DNA of 64,000 nucleotides. Source: Aquilaria yunnanensis. Taxonomy: Eukaryota; Streptophyta; Magnoliopsida; Malvales; Thymelaeaceae. The notes beneath the pieces were generated by a model. The model had not been told where the DNA came from. It ran no database searches and saw nothing but the letters and a program-made list of their open reading frames with translations. The position numbers and the translations under genes were made by a program. The stretch lies in contig CM077598.1 in NCBI GenBank assembly GCA_039654915.1, positions 77,900,041 to 77,964,040 of the forward strand, read 5' to 3'. Positions 31,446-44,156 of this stretch are shown here, in pieces; position 1 is the stretch's first letter, and every line of letters begins with the position of its first letter.

Positions 31446-32302
31446 TGATAGCCGAAGGACTATCGCCTCCACCTGGCCGAACTCCCTGCCACCAGAATGG
31501 CCAGGAGATCTGGCGCTACCCGGAAATAGGTGGGATCACACACCTCGGAGAAAAGCCGAAGAGCCCAACCTCGGCACGCCAGGGAACCTGAGGATACTAT
31601 TAGCCCCCCGAGGTAGTAAACAGACCGCCTTCGGAAAAGTGGCACCAGCTAGGGCGGGCCGAACATGATCTTCCCGAAGGCGGAACTCCCTGAATCTGGG
31701 AACCCCGAACTAGGGGCATGTATCCCGAAGTGGCACGGTCCGTACTAGAGGATGACTTCACCTAGGGACCTCGGGAGTACGGCAGGAGCATTTAAGGAAG
31801 CCTCTAACATGTCGCCCACATACGTCACAAGCCGCCTCAAACGGCGCTCTGACACGCTGACGCCATCAAAGTCACATCATGGCCCGTCTCGGCTCAAGGC
31901 TCAAGGAAGCCTGCTACCAGCTACTTGTCCTCTACGCCCAGACATTCAGAGAACAACCGATCGAACACATGTCACGATCTGAACGGGCTGGACACCTCTA
32001 TAAATACCAGGGAATACACCCTGGCAAACGGCTGGCAAATATCCTGACTCCTCACTCTGAGAAAATATGACCAGGCGAGTTCACTGAACCCCTCAGTGCT
32101 ATTTCCTCTGCCTTCTCTCAGCACCACTGACTTGGGCGTCGGAGGCTCCTCCCCGGAAAAACACCCCGGGGACATCCTAACCCACTTTTTCTGAACATCT
32201 CAGGCACTCTCCCTTGGGCAAACCGGCCACCAGGCGTTCTTCCTCTCCGGGAGTCCCTCCATCAGTCACCATGACTACCAACGATGAAGCCCCTGGGCAT
32301 CA
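31446..32302 (+). mobile_element. Solo LTR S2 (Tat-type, Y-like)
   Basis: It begins TGATAGCCGAAGGACTATCG and ends GAAGCCCCTGGGCATCA, flanked by the perfect duplication GGATC (31441-31445, 32303-32307). It is 857 bp and clearly related to the reverse complement of the Y LTR. It keeps the end-of-LTR ATG (MTTNDEAPGH). Its G-box is changed to CACATG. TATAAATA is at 32000-32007. Confidence 0.93.
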
Positions 32303-33476
32303 GGATCAATCATACATAAAGTAGACTAATGCTCTCAGCCAAGAGCAACCTTAGAGTCTAGGACTCCTCAAAACATAGACAGTAGAGGCAGCTACGAGTA
32401 CTATGTATACAGGCCCAAACTGAGATCTTTTCAAACTAACTCTCACCTTGGATGCAAGTCCTAGTGGTGAGTCACAAAATTTCTTGTCCACATGCTGCTA
32501 GGCTTTGCAACCAAAGGAAAACTATAGTTAGCACTATGACTTAACCAACAAGTAACCCAAGTAGACTAGAATCATAAAGATTCTCAAGTGAAATACCTGC
32601 AACAAAAGCTAACTACTGCGATAACCCTCAGTGATTACCTTACTCAACAACTTCAGAATCTGCACAACATAACTAGGGAGTGAGAAGTCAAAAATTCTCA
32701 ATAAGGGTCTTCACTATCCTTATAAGAAAAGTTACTAAAGACTCCACATATAAGAACATATGCAACCTGCTATGAGCTCATATAGCCTTAGACTCTAATA
32801 TATGCATATACCTAGGTCTATTAGGACCTCTTCTCATCCTGGTCCTTAAACTACAAGGCATAGCCTTACCCTCTAGCAAGGTTGGCTTGCCAGTCTAACT
32901 AGTGATAAGTCACCAGTTGAACCTCTCCCATTTATGTTGTACAGGGGCACTATGGTGGGAGTATTGTAAACTACGCCACAAAGACCTTGTAGACTAGGTG
33001 CACTAAGGTTTCTCCTTACAACCTCGTGGCTAATGGCACGGCTAGGTCGCCAAGGGTTCTAAACCTCTCAGCTAAGCTAGTGATACTTAGTTGTGATCCT
33101 TAGTAAACTAGTTTTCTTGCTTATGGTAGAAGTAACCATAAAACTTTACAAAAATCAAGAAAACTCCTAGGTCTCGAGGGACTTTTGAAAGTCTCGGAGT
33201 ACCCCCGGAATGCATGAACCCCAAGGTACCCTAAGAACCCCCTTAGGTCTTCCCCCGACCGCTCTAGCAAAATTGCAAAATTTTAGCCATTATGCCTTCG
33301 GCAATGCATCACCACAGTTTGTAACGAACTACCAATTTTTGTGTAATGATGATTCATCATGAGTACTACCAACGGTTGGTGACATGTCGCCGAAACCTGT
33401 GACAACCCAGAAAACTTCAAGTTTCACTGGTTTGAACTTTGGACACTTTGCAAACATATCACACATGCATGGATAA

Positions 33477-33650
33477 CCTCCAAAATTCACATACATGTAA
33501 AACATTTTGCATAGATCACAACTGACTATCAAAAGCCAATCTATGATGCATTATAACAGATAGCCTCCAAAATTCACATACATGTAAAACATTTTGCATA
33601 GATCACAATTGACTATCAAAAGCCAATCTATGATGCATTATAACATCATT
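33477..33650. repeat. 87-bp tandem duplication inside W
   Basis: Two adjacent copies starting CCTCCAAAATTCACATACATG at 33477 and 33564 differ at about one position (AACTGAC versus AATTGAC). The surrounding LTR is much more decayed than this, so the duplication is recent. Confidence 0.9.
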
Positions 33651-34534
33651 CCAATCCTCACAAACCTCATAGTCCACCATAATCCAACCTTGCCCACTAA
33701 CTAATGTTATTGCTAGAACTACTTGATTTCATCAAGCAAACTCATTACAATAGCATTAATTGAACTTGAAAACACAACTCCCATACCTCAACTCCAAGTA
33801 ACATGCAAGAATTATGCAACTCTTTCACACCAATCAAGTTCCACAAACTCCAACCTAGGTTTGATTTAAATATGGGCGCAAAACATCAAGTTGCTAACTT
33901 CTAACCAAAACCCTAGCTTCCAATCAACTAATAAACATGAAATCAATCAAGAACACATTGATTACCTTATATCAAAAATAGGGGATAGTGGAAAACATAG
34001 CTCCAAGCTTCAAAACCATGATTTTATTCTTGAAATAAGATTCCAATGGCCTATATACTTATGCTGGCTTCTTTTTTCACCAAAAACTCTTGATTTTCAG
34101 CTCAAATGGATGAAGAAATGATGGTGTGATGGATGAACTCGGGTTATAACAGCCATCCCCCACTTTACTATCCTATAACCCAAGTTTAAAATCCAAGCAA
34201 CCAAAGTATTAGACATGGAACACTTAAACTCCCTTCTTTTGGTAACCTTAGTCATTCTTGGTCAATTCTTGTTTATTTCAACTAAGTTTGGGTTAAAGTT
34301 AAAACTAAGGTTATAAAAAATCATTTTTAACCACTCAGGACCTAGCGCGACTATTCAGGATACAAAATTACCATTTTGTCCCTAAACTTTATTTAGTGCC
34401 TTAACCTTTTTGAAACTTAGTGAACTTTGAAAAACCTACTTATTCTTGCTACGTAAACTTGAATTAAGGTTCCAAACTTGATTTGGAGCACATTACCTTC
34501 CTTAGGAATGCTTCCCACTAGGAGGGCCATAACA

Positions 34535-35284
34535 AGTAGTGCTCACATATTAGCTTCACCAATGGATATGGAGGCAAACAAAGACCCACATGGAGCTAGT
34601 TAATGAAAATAGTGAGGACATCTATTTTCTTATTACCACCCTCTAGAACCTCTTCCTTCAATGTTTTATCATGGGAGAAGGCAACCAAAACACTGTTAGG
34701 CCAGAAGTACTAGAGGGATTCATCACTACGATGCCTTGGTTGCATCACAAGCCCCTTCAACACCTACACATTGGGAAAAAATGGCAACCTTAATGAATCA
34801 GCCTCGTTGGTGGCTGCCATGGATGGTGATTTCAGAGAAGTCACCTAGAAAAACCATTGTGTACCATATCAAGGTTGTTGCCAACACAATGAGGTGGTGG
34901 AGAAACGACTGAAAAACCTAAACACAACAAACCCAAACAGAAGTACCAAGAGCAAAAAAAAGCAAAATAAAACCAAAATATTGGCAAATAAAAAAGGATG
35001 AGGATCAATTACCTATTCATGTGGTAGAAAGGTGACCTTGGCAAAAAGAGGAGAATTTTAATGGAAGCTCAGGTAACGAGCAAATAACAAGTGGGAATGC
35101 ATGCAGAGGAGCAGTAAAACAACAAAACAATGAAAAACTAAGCTGAAAACCCTTGTGGTTTATATAGACAAACCTCCGAATATTGGCTTTCATCCTAGAA
35201 ACTGCCATTGCAATAATAGCAAAATTTAAGCCTATTAGCAGAAGGACACATGGCCACGAACAGCCGTCAAAGCCATAATGCCTA
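34535..35284 (-). pseudogene. First exon and promoter of the E1 antisense gene
   Basis: It lies between W and E1's 3' LTR. On the minus strand a decayed exon is suggested by weak similarity near 34890-34560. TATATAA on the minus strand at about 35158-35164 is placed like the TATA boxes of the other antisense genes. Assignment of this part to the gene depends mostly on position. Confidence 0.4.
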
Positions 35285-35870
35285 GTCACTTCCCTAAAGT
35301 GCTTTGAATAGGCATCACTTCACCTCCTCCCCATGCATTCACCAAGTGTCATAGCTGCATAGGCATGATGGAAGAAAGAGATCAAATGATAACATTTTCC
35401 CAGCTTCCTTAAGAAGCACGAGGGGTTTCATACCATCCCCAGTAAATGTTGCCATTTTCAGTTTATTAGCTTTTCAACAAAAGAAAGGGTTTGTATCCCA
35501 CCCATGAGCAGGTGTACACATCCTTTCCAAAAAAATAAGATGTCCATGAAAATGTAGGATCCATAGCTCAAATTTTCTTATAGGGGATCCATTGATAGGA
35601 AATAGGCCCAAATTCAGGGCCTAAAGCTAATAAAGATCTCCTGCTATGAGCCCAAATAGACACATAAAGGAACGCCACCATGGATGAAAATAGTATCCTA
35701 TAATTATAGGATAAGCAATAGGATTCCTATGCCGAGATGAATTCTTCGTAGCTCTCTTAGCTATATACACCCTTCCAATCACCAGTCCTAAGGTACGACA
35801 TTCCAGCACTCCTTTTTCTCTCCTTACTCATTGCTGGAAGTCTAACTTGAGTGTCAGAATGTTTCCCCTT
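35285..35870 (+). repeat. Partial 3' LTR of E1 (Tat-type)
   Basis: The right part shows the family order: a TATA box (AGCTATATACACCC, 35758-35771), a pyrimidine-rich leader, then CTAACTTGAGTGTCAGAATG near 35839, equivalent to CTGACTTGGGCGTCGGAGGC in the Y LTR. It is cut off near 35870 by other LTR sequence. The left boundary is not defined. Confidence 0.5.
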
Positions 35871-36961
35871 GAAATGAAAATAGGGCATGATTCATACAAC
35901 TCAGTAAGGGCCAAATAGCATATACATGCCCATATATTAACATAGTTCATAACATAGTCCATAGTTCTTCTCTTGAGTTTTCCCTGCATAAAATAACAAT
36001 AGAAGACAATCACAACATGAAAATAACAATATACTAAACATAATATCTTGCTCAGGACACAGATCCAGATATAGAAGTAAGCAAGACACACACACCACAA
36101 AATAGCTTAACAACTTCTAGGACCTAGCAAGCATTTTCTACCACTATATTCATTTACTTATCTCAGTTAGGTTATCTAGCTTAAGAACTTAAAGCTCCAA
36201 ACTCCATAATAGATTAGCCAAACCTAGAATAGTGTCCTAAAGCTTGCTTTCTACATATCTAGCCAGAACACCATATTACCTAAAGGTAACCCTAGCCCGT
36301 AATAGCACAAAGGTTCATTTGGCAGTGAAACCATAGCCCAAGGCCTACCATTTCCATATGAATCACAAGTTATACTTCTAAATTTGAAGGAAACAAACAT
36401 ATTTAGCCTTTACCACTAGATGAAACTTTTAGAAACCCAAATCAGGCTTGATGCTACCAGAACTTGTTGCCTTGTGGCAGAAACAATCTTCTATTCTTGA
36501 ATTTGCACTTGAATCTCCTTTTTCCTCCTTAAAAAACTTTAATTGACAGCCTTAGCTCTTTGGTTTTTCTTCTCCATAGCTGAAACTCAACTAGAGCTCA
36601 ACCAAATACCAACCATAATTAGTTGAAACAAGCACATCTGACCATAAACTTGTGTCACCAAATTTGGCCTCAACTTTTACTTAACATCTCCATTGATTTG
36701 GATGATACAACTAGCACTCCATTTTTTTACTTGAATTGTACCACTCCATATAAATTTTAATTTTGCCAATTCAAACCCACAACTCCTTCTTACTTCAACA
36801 ACAACCTTAGTCTACACATGTCCATTTAACACTACTTTTCTTAGTCCTGGTCAACATAAAACACTTTTTCATGCCACCATTTGGCATACCCTTCCATATT
36901 TCTTGACTTGTAAGTCATTTTACTCCTTTTACTTCCATCCATTGGCCTACACAAGTTAGAG
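35871..36961 (-). repeat. Fragment of a long AT-rich LTR (V)
   Basis: Noncoding. ACAACTCAGTAAGGGCC near 35897-35913 matches the right half of the palindrome shared by Z, X, X2 and W, so this is probably another long LTR of that kind in the same direction. Neither end is recognisable. Confidence 0.4.
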
Positions 36962-37090
36962 GCATGATAATACCACAGCATAACCTGCTTTTTGCAAGGT
37001 GGGGTTGCTTACCTTGGCAGCTTGCAAAGCCCTACTAATGTAGTACATTGACAACTGTTTTCCATCCCCATCATCTTGGACAAGAATTGA
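36962..37090 (-). pseudogene. Orphan RT-RNase H connection fragment
   Basis: Read on the minus strand, about 40 residues match the connection segment between RT and RNase H of Tat elements: SILVQDDGDGKQLSMYYISR then ALQAAKVSNPTLQKAGYAVV. It is equivalent to SSVLVKEKGPKQWPVYYVSK in Y. Nothing else of pol is present on either side. Confidence 0.75.
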
Positions 37091-37790
37091 GTTATGGCTT
37101 CAAGGTTTATTGAGATATACAAGACTAGTGGTTCTCTTTGTTTAGGTTTCCATAAGGTTGTTAACTTGAACTAAGGGCTAAATTGTAATTTTGCAAGTTA
37201 AGGTTCAAATTTTGTCCAAGAAAAGTAAAATTGAACGTTTATAGGGAAAATGAGCAACGTGGTTAAATTTAGACTCAATTTGATCAAAGATTTATCTTCT
37301 CTTGTGAAGGAAGCAAGGAAGGGTAAAATAGTAACTTTATGGTAAAAAATGGTCAAATGGGAATCAGTAAGGAGAGAAATGCTATTTGAAACCATTTGGT
37401 GGATTTTGGTGAAGCTTGAAGTTAAATTGACCAAGGTTGAGATTTTTCTCACAAAGGAAGCTAGGAAGGGCATTTTGGTAATTTTATATAGTCAACATCG
37501 AGTCAATAGTGTCAAGCTTGAGTCAAACTTGGTCAGTGGTAGATTTAGGCATGGCTAGTTTCAGGGGATGCCAACATAAAGTTTTATTTGAAAGGGAAAC
37601 ATTTTAGGGAGATTTTATAAGAGGATTAGTATATTACCTAACGGTTTGGAGACTTAAAAGACCCTACCATCCAAATCTCCCATGGGAATTTGAAGGTAAG
37701 GGAAAAGGTCAAAAAGTGATTGATTTTGGTAGCCTAAAATGTTGGAGAAATTTTCAATCTCATGGTTAATAACTTAAGTGGCACGGCCCC
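37091..37790. repeat. Unassigned LTR-like sequence with internal direct repeat
   Basis: No gene was seen. Two imperfect copies of about 70 bases, at 37268-37340 and 37420-37490, share GAAGGAAGC(A/T)AGGAAGGG...GTAA.TTTAT. The composition resembles the U3 of long LTRs. Confidence 0.4.
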
Positions 37791-38284
37791 CAATGGCCCT
37801 TCCCGGAAACTTGTAAGAACATGGCCCACTTTGGTTGTGATTGGCTAATTAATTATCTGCACACTTGTTAAAAATTTATTCAACTAGTTGTTAATCCAAG
37901 AAATGCAAGTATGCATACAAGTTTTGCTTTGACTTGTACAAGTAGAAATCCATAAAAAATTTATATAACTTAGGCATTTTCCAAAAATTTAGTAGTTAAG
38001 AAATTAAAGCACAATAAACCATCTTAATATCAATGATAATCCTACACATAATTAATGATGTGTGGGCATCTTGAACAAAAGAAGGCTACACCCACACCCA
38101 AAGGTGTCCTTAAAGTCCATTGCTCTATCCATACACATTGGAGGCTACTAGTGCATAAACATACACTAAGGCTAGTCTTACTGAGATTCCTTCACCTAGC
38201 ACCCACTTTAGATGTGAATTCCAAAGCCAAGCCTCAAAAGTTCTCCACACTCCTTGCTAGCCTTAATGGCTAAGAAGACTATAG
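37791..38284 (-). repeat. W-like LTR fragment
   Basis: It starts CCAATGGCCCTTCCCGGAAACTTGTAAGAAC-like and follows W from 31170 through the GTGATTGGCTA and CTAGTTG segments. Near 38180 it has CTTACTGAGATTCC, matching W near 32410. It is truncated at 38284 by the 5' LTR of P. Confidence 0.6.
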
Positions 38285-40659
38285 TGTTATAGCCCTCTTA
38301 GCAGAATTCTTGATGAGCAAGGTAAATTTATAAATTCATAGATTAAGTACCTTAATTAGAGGTGAATTAGCAATATTAGGTAAGTTATTAAAGGTTTAGT
38401 TGGTTCTAAATGGTTTGTGGCACTAGATTTTTCTGGGGACAAAATGGTTATTTTGCACCTCGGAGGGTCAGGATGAGACCTTGGAGTAAAAAATGACATT
38501 TCTTTAAACAAAAAGCCCAAGTTAGAAAGTTTTGCTTAAGTTTCTAATTACCTAGTTACTATTCGGGGAGGGAGTAATTTTGCATAAACATAAAAAGTTT
38601 AGGGAGGGAGTGGTTTTATGTATAAAACACAAATGGGAAGGAACTTCCAGCCACTATAACCTTATTCTCCCAACCCATTTTTGTAGCTCTCTCATACCCT
38701 CTCTTTCTCTAGTTCAAAACTTCACAAACTCATGGTTTCTTGCCAAATTTAAAAGGCTTTCATGGTGCCCAAGCAAGAGGAAGGTTGTTTTTCACTTGTT
38801 TTCATGTTTTTGAAGCTCTTGGAGGTGTCTTCTAGCTTGGGCAAGGTTGTGTGCATGAGGTAACCTCTTTCCCATGTTGTTTTCATGTTTCTTGAGTTAA
38901 TTGAAGCTTGGGTTTTGCTTGGGTTGCTTTAATTTAGTGCCATATGCCTTATGTTTGCTTTCAAACCTAGGAAAACTTATTGGAACCTTGAGCATAGAAT
39001 TTGTGGCTTGTAAGGCTTGATGGTTGCTAATTCTTGTGGAATTGAGCTAAGGGATTTATGGTTCATGCATATTTTATTCCATTCATAGCTTGCTTGTGGT
39101 AGAATTCAAGTAATTTTATGAATGGTGTTAGTTGGTGGATGGTGATGAACATGTTGGACTAGTCATGTTTTAATGATTTGAGTGGTGTTTATAGGCACCA
39201 TAGCACTGGTTTGAATGGTGCATTATGGCCTAGCACATGTGTACATGTAGGTTTACGGTGAGTGGAGGCATTCCTAGGGCCATTGGGAAGCGTTGGAAGC
39301 CCATAAAGAGCCGTAGGCATAGAAGATGAGGTTTAGGCCTTGAGGGCATGGTGCCTAGGAACCATGCGGCATTGTAGTGCATAAGATCCCATTTGGAACC
39401 TAAATAAAAATGGCCTTTAGTTCTATAGTACTAGTCCTACCGGCTAGGTAGTAGCACTCGACAACATTGACATGCTATAGTGTTTTCACCATAACTTTTC
39501 ACTTGGGTGTCCGATAGAGGTGATTCAAGATTCCACATGAAGCTAAAAAGGATTAATATCATTTGAATGCCTTCACCAAGCCTAGAATTGCCCAATTTTA
39601 GATGTATTTTTATCCAAAGTGAAGGCATATTTGGAAAAAAATGAGCATCGCTAGTCGGGTGCAAGGTTTAGTAACATTGGAAGCCTAGTTCAGCCTTTGG
39701 ATTTGAGGCTCCAATGAGGGAACCTTAGTGCACTTAGGTGGGTTCCAAAGAACCTAGTAAATGAGTCCAACCATGGTCATTGCCACTCCACTAGGGTGAA
39801 CCAAGTAATGGTGGATAGGTATATGCCATGAGTGAAGGTTTAGCGCACTTTTAGCCTAGGCAAGGTTACTTGAGGTACAAGTGAAAGGCTACTGAACTCT
39901 TGGCAAGGATTTAAGGTCGAAGCTTATTACACAAGTGACCTAGGCTAGTCTAAGGACTTGAGGCACTATGTGGAGGCTTAGTACACCAAGTGAGTTCCTT
40001 GGGATTCAAGAGAGGTGCATCCACCATGTTCACCCGCACAACAGTTAAGGGAAGGTTAAAGTTGCTACGTTAGTAAGCTAAGGCTTACTAGGAGTAAGTT
40101 AGGGGCCAGAACTCGCTAGGCACGGAGTGATGCCCACGAGAGGACTAGGATGAGTAGGGGTCCCAGCAGACATGAATATATGCGTATATGTTAGCCCTCG
40201 GACTACAAGTGCACATAGTAGACTTCATATATTATATATATGTGTACCCTCAAGATTATTCTCATAGGTTAAAGGATCTATTACTGAGAATCTTAGATTC
40301 TCACCGCCTTAGCTTTTATTGTGCAAATTTTGGGTATTGTTGAGCAAACAACCATTCAGGTTTGTTGAGCTAAGCTCACAAGAAGAGGCTAGAGAAGCAC
40401 AAGGGAAGCTTGTTACTGGGAGTTTACTCTACTGTGGGAGTTTACTTTTAGATCTCAGAATTATAGTCCAGTGTATAGTTTCCATGCTCTTGTTGCCCTT
40501 AATGTCCATGTTGAGAAATGTACTCTCAGGTTATTCTTGGGTGTGAGCATAGTTACTTTTGTATGGATGCTTGCGCATGATTGATTATTTGTGGTCAAAT
40601 TCACAAATGCTTTGTATGGTTTGACTACTTAAAAACTTGGATTTTTTTTAAAGTCCTAG

Positions 40660-43600
40660 TGTTACCTACTCCATGGTAGTCCAGTTATGGTGCAAAAATT
40701 GTGCATTTAAAAACTTCCAGGATTGGTATGTTCTGTAAGCCATCAGAACAATACCCTTAGTGTGCATACCCAAATGGCCCTCTTGGGTGCTATGTAAATG
40801 CATGCATATTGGTCCAACCATTACACACATATTCACATTTCATCCACACCATGGTAGCAAGGAAGAAAAAACAAGCACAAGTCTTAATCTTGGCTACCAC
40901 ACATTAGGCAATCTTATTAAATGTAAATGACCAACCACTGTACCTGAAACTTCTTCCAAAAAATTGTATTAATCTAGCCATGTAACCCTCTATTTTATCT
41001 TCTTCGTTATCAAGTAGAGTCTTTAAGAAAACCAAGGAATTTGGTTTTACATCAATAGCCCACCTATGGACCAAGTTTTGGAATTTTGAAGTTCGTTACA
41101 AAATTTTGAACAAATGAATAGTGACTTGGCCAAATTTGCAACATTATATATTTAGCTACAGGCCTCCAAATTTAGAAATTCAAAATCCTAGTTCAATCTC
41201 CAGATGTGATCTAGGTGTGGTCAAAATTTGAAACCAAGGTTCACTCTACATAGGTAGTTATAGAACTTTATGTGCAGGGTCAAAATTCTGGTCACTTTAT
41301 GACCATTTTGCCCATACAAAATTTCATAAGTGTGCAAACACTTCATTCACAAGGGGTAAGCCCTCCAAGGCTATCCCATACATGCCAATACACATGAATT
41401 ACATACTCTTCCATCTAGCAAATTTATGTGGCCAAAACAGAATTTACAAGTAAGTAGTATATCATTCACACTTAGGCAGCTTTGCACAACATCACATACA
41501 TAGCCAAAACATTACTCAAATATTCACATACTTGTCTCATTTTTTATACACCACATGTACATGCATACAAGCATTACATAATGGTCTTAACCTAGTTAAA
41601 TACACACCATAAATTATAGGAGTGCCTGAGACACAATGTACTCCAGAAATAGGATGCTGGAAAGCTACTGCGTAAAACAATAAGCACCATCACCAAAAAT
41701 ACCAAATGTGCTCCAAGGATCACAAAAATTTCCAACTCAAAACTTGATACATGGAAGTGAAAATAACTAAAATTTCACATCAAAACTCAAACAAAAAAGG
41801 TTATTTTGATTGTGATCTTCCTGGTGGACCTAAAATGGCAGAATTGAGGGGAGTAAGTTTCATTACGAAACTTAGTAAGGGAAGCACTTGGTTTCTTAAC
41901 AAAATTTGACCCTCATTAAAATGTGCATCCAAATACACTAAAACACCAAACCAGAATGCATATATACAAGATGTAATAACCAAATGCAACATCTATTCAC
42001 AACCAACAAACACATGAAATGTGGCAGCAACATAAACCATAGGTTTGTCCATAAAACATGCAATAAACTTAAGAAAATCACTATGGCAGCCTTCCTTAAG
42101 CTAATGCTTAGTCTTAGGAGGATTTTAACACTAGTTAGTACTAACTTTGGGCTCTATAAACCATTTCTTCACTGCCACCATTGTGCAGTTCACACTAAGT
42201 CACAAAACCATTAATAAGTGCACTCCCCTCACTAAGCTTGTTTGTTCAAGCTCATGGCTCTCTTCCAACCTTAGCCCTAGCTCCATGGATGCTTGAAAAT
42301 ACAATAAACAATCCATGAGAGCAAGAGAACCCTTACCAAGATGAGTAGGCCAAATTTGAAGCTTGATCCTTGAAGTATTTAAGCAATAGCTCTAGTTTGC
42401 TTCTAGTTGCTTCCTTTTGCCTTCCGTTTCAACCTTGGAGGTATGTGATGCTTAATGGCATCCTCGTTGTATGGCATACTAGCTTGAGGGAGAGACTTCT
42501 GGTTTGGAGGTGCCTGAATGAGAGACTTTTAGTAGGAAGGTGTCTGCAAGACTTTGAAGAATAGGGGTTAGAGACTCCTCGTAATGTGTTTTCAAGGGAG
42601 GAACCTCTGATGCCCAAGTCATTATTTATAAGAGTGAGAGTAGTGGAGAGTAGAGAGTGGAAGAATAGCTAGAGTTCTCTATCCTGTCCTTACCAAGGTC
42701 CTTCCCAAGTATTTATCGGAGGGCAAAAGGGGGGAGGCCGTTCGACACAGCCCGTTCAAATCATGACACGTGTTTGGTTAGATGTGATCAGTACCTTCAG
42801 AGGTAGGTATATCCAACTGGCCGTAGGCCATTCTGGCCAGAGGGCAGGGGTGTGTGCGAGGTCTCTTTGTCAGAGGCTCCTTAACCATTTTTGTCATATC
42901 TTCACAAGACCTCTTCGGGGAATGAAACCCCTTCAGGGTATGAGGCTCATTCGGAATAAGAGGCCCATCATTTGTAAGATATCACCACCGAGGGTTGTCA
43001 GGAAAAGTCCTTCCACAGAGTGGGGCACCTTCGGGAGATGTTCTCCCTTGCTAAGGATGGGGAGTTACATTTCTGAGGTCAGTAGGTTCGTAAAACGCGA
43101 GGGTGGTGAAAGACACCACTCCCTGAAGTTGGCCATGAAACCTTTCTAAGGGTGGTGTAAGTATCCTCCAAGGTTAGTGCTAAGGTCTCTCTAAGGGTGG
43201 TGAGGGCTCCCTTTATCCGAAGTTGGTCACTCATACATTCCAAGGGTGGTGGTCAACAAGCCGACTAGAAGCTCTTTAAGGGTAATAGCCCTTTGGTTAT
43301 CAGTATGGTAGCTATGGAGGAGCTACGGAAGAAGTTTAAAGGAGTATGGTTGCTGGTTGGGTCAAATATGAGGGAAAATAAAGTTGAGTTTGGCATCTTA
43401 AATTAGCTTTAGGACACTAAACATCCTTATTAGTCTTAATCATGCTTTATGTCATTTTCTTTGCCCATAAGCATGATTTCTTTGTCCTAAACTTATTGGT
43501 CCACATTTTTCCCACATTTTTAATTATTTATCAAGCCATAGCTACCTCCCCCATGGTGAGATAAACCCATAATTTAATCCTTTGACTTAAGTCAAAAGCT

Positions 43601-44000
43601 TGAACACCTTAAGGTTTGCACTAAACATTTAGGACCTTAATGCCTTTAGTGTTTCCTTTGTCCAAACTTGTCTTCTATGAGTAATTTGGTCCTCCAATAA
43701 CACTTTCATACCATTCATTTCCTTCCCATAACTCTCCAAGGCTCTTTCTTGAGAGTTTTGTAATTAAATACCCAAATTTCCAAATCCTTACAAAAAGGTC
43801 CATAGGTTACTTGAAAAATAAGCAATCCTTAAGAATTTTCTTGGGGGCCAAGTTACCAACTTAAAATAATTTTAAGGAGGTGTTTATTATAACTTTTACC
43901 CCTCATACTTCAATCACTATGAAGAGAATTACACAATATAATGGTTTTTTTTACCATTAGGCCACACTTGTAATTCTGCCATTTTTGTGAGGTGGTAACA
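40660..44000 (-). mobile_element. Solo LTR X2 (X family) in the 5' LTR of P, split by S3
   Basis: It runs from TGTTACC at 40660 to GGTGGTAACA at 44000, matching X (10432-26671) along both halves. The flanks are CCTAG on the left and CTAGG on the right, a target duplication with one base lost. Without S3 it is about 2.48 kb, like X. No coding was seen. GTAAGTTTCATTACGAAACTTAGTAAGG near 41850-41878 is the shared palindrome. Confidence 0.85.
42446..43302 (-). mobile_element. Solo LTR S3 (Tat-type, L0-like)
   Basis: It begins TGATGCTTAATGGCATCC and ends CCCTTTGGTTATCA, with perfect target duplication GTATG (42441-42445, 43303-43307). It is 857 bp, CACGTG at 42767-42772. Its closest relative here is L0. 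The end-of-LTR peptide MPYNEDAIKH is intact in element direction. Confidence 0.93.
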
Positions 44001-44156
44001 CTAGGGCAATGTCTTTGTTTGATTACTTGTTTAATCATTTAAGATAAAGCATTTACTTAGGCATGATTGCATATTAGGATTAATTAACTAGAATTGTCAA
44101 GGTTTTAACTATTGTATATGTTATCAATTAGCTTATTACGACTAGTGTGGGACAAG

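Larger units (their letters stand above)
31174..34534 (-). mobile_element. Long LTR W inserted in the E1 antisense gene
   Basis: The right end is GGGCCATAACA at 34534; the left end is placed near TGGCCCCTACCC at 31174 by comparison with 37793 and is less certain. No matching target duplication was found. It is AT-rich and noncoding, and contains the palindrome-like motif GTGAGAAG...TTCTCAATAAGG near 32672-32698. It carries solo LTR S2 (31446-32302) and an 87-bp tandem duplication. W without S2 is about 2.5 kb. Confidence 0.65.

Noticed and set aside
42763..43149. A 128-residue + ORF
   Set aside because: It is within solo LTR S3 and its frame is not kept in L0 or the other LTRs.
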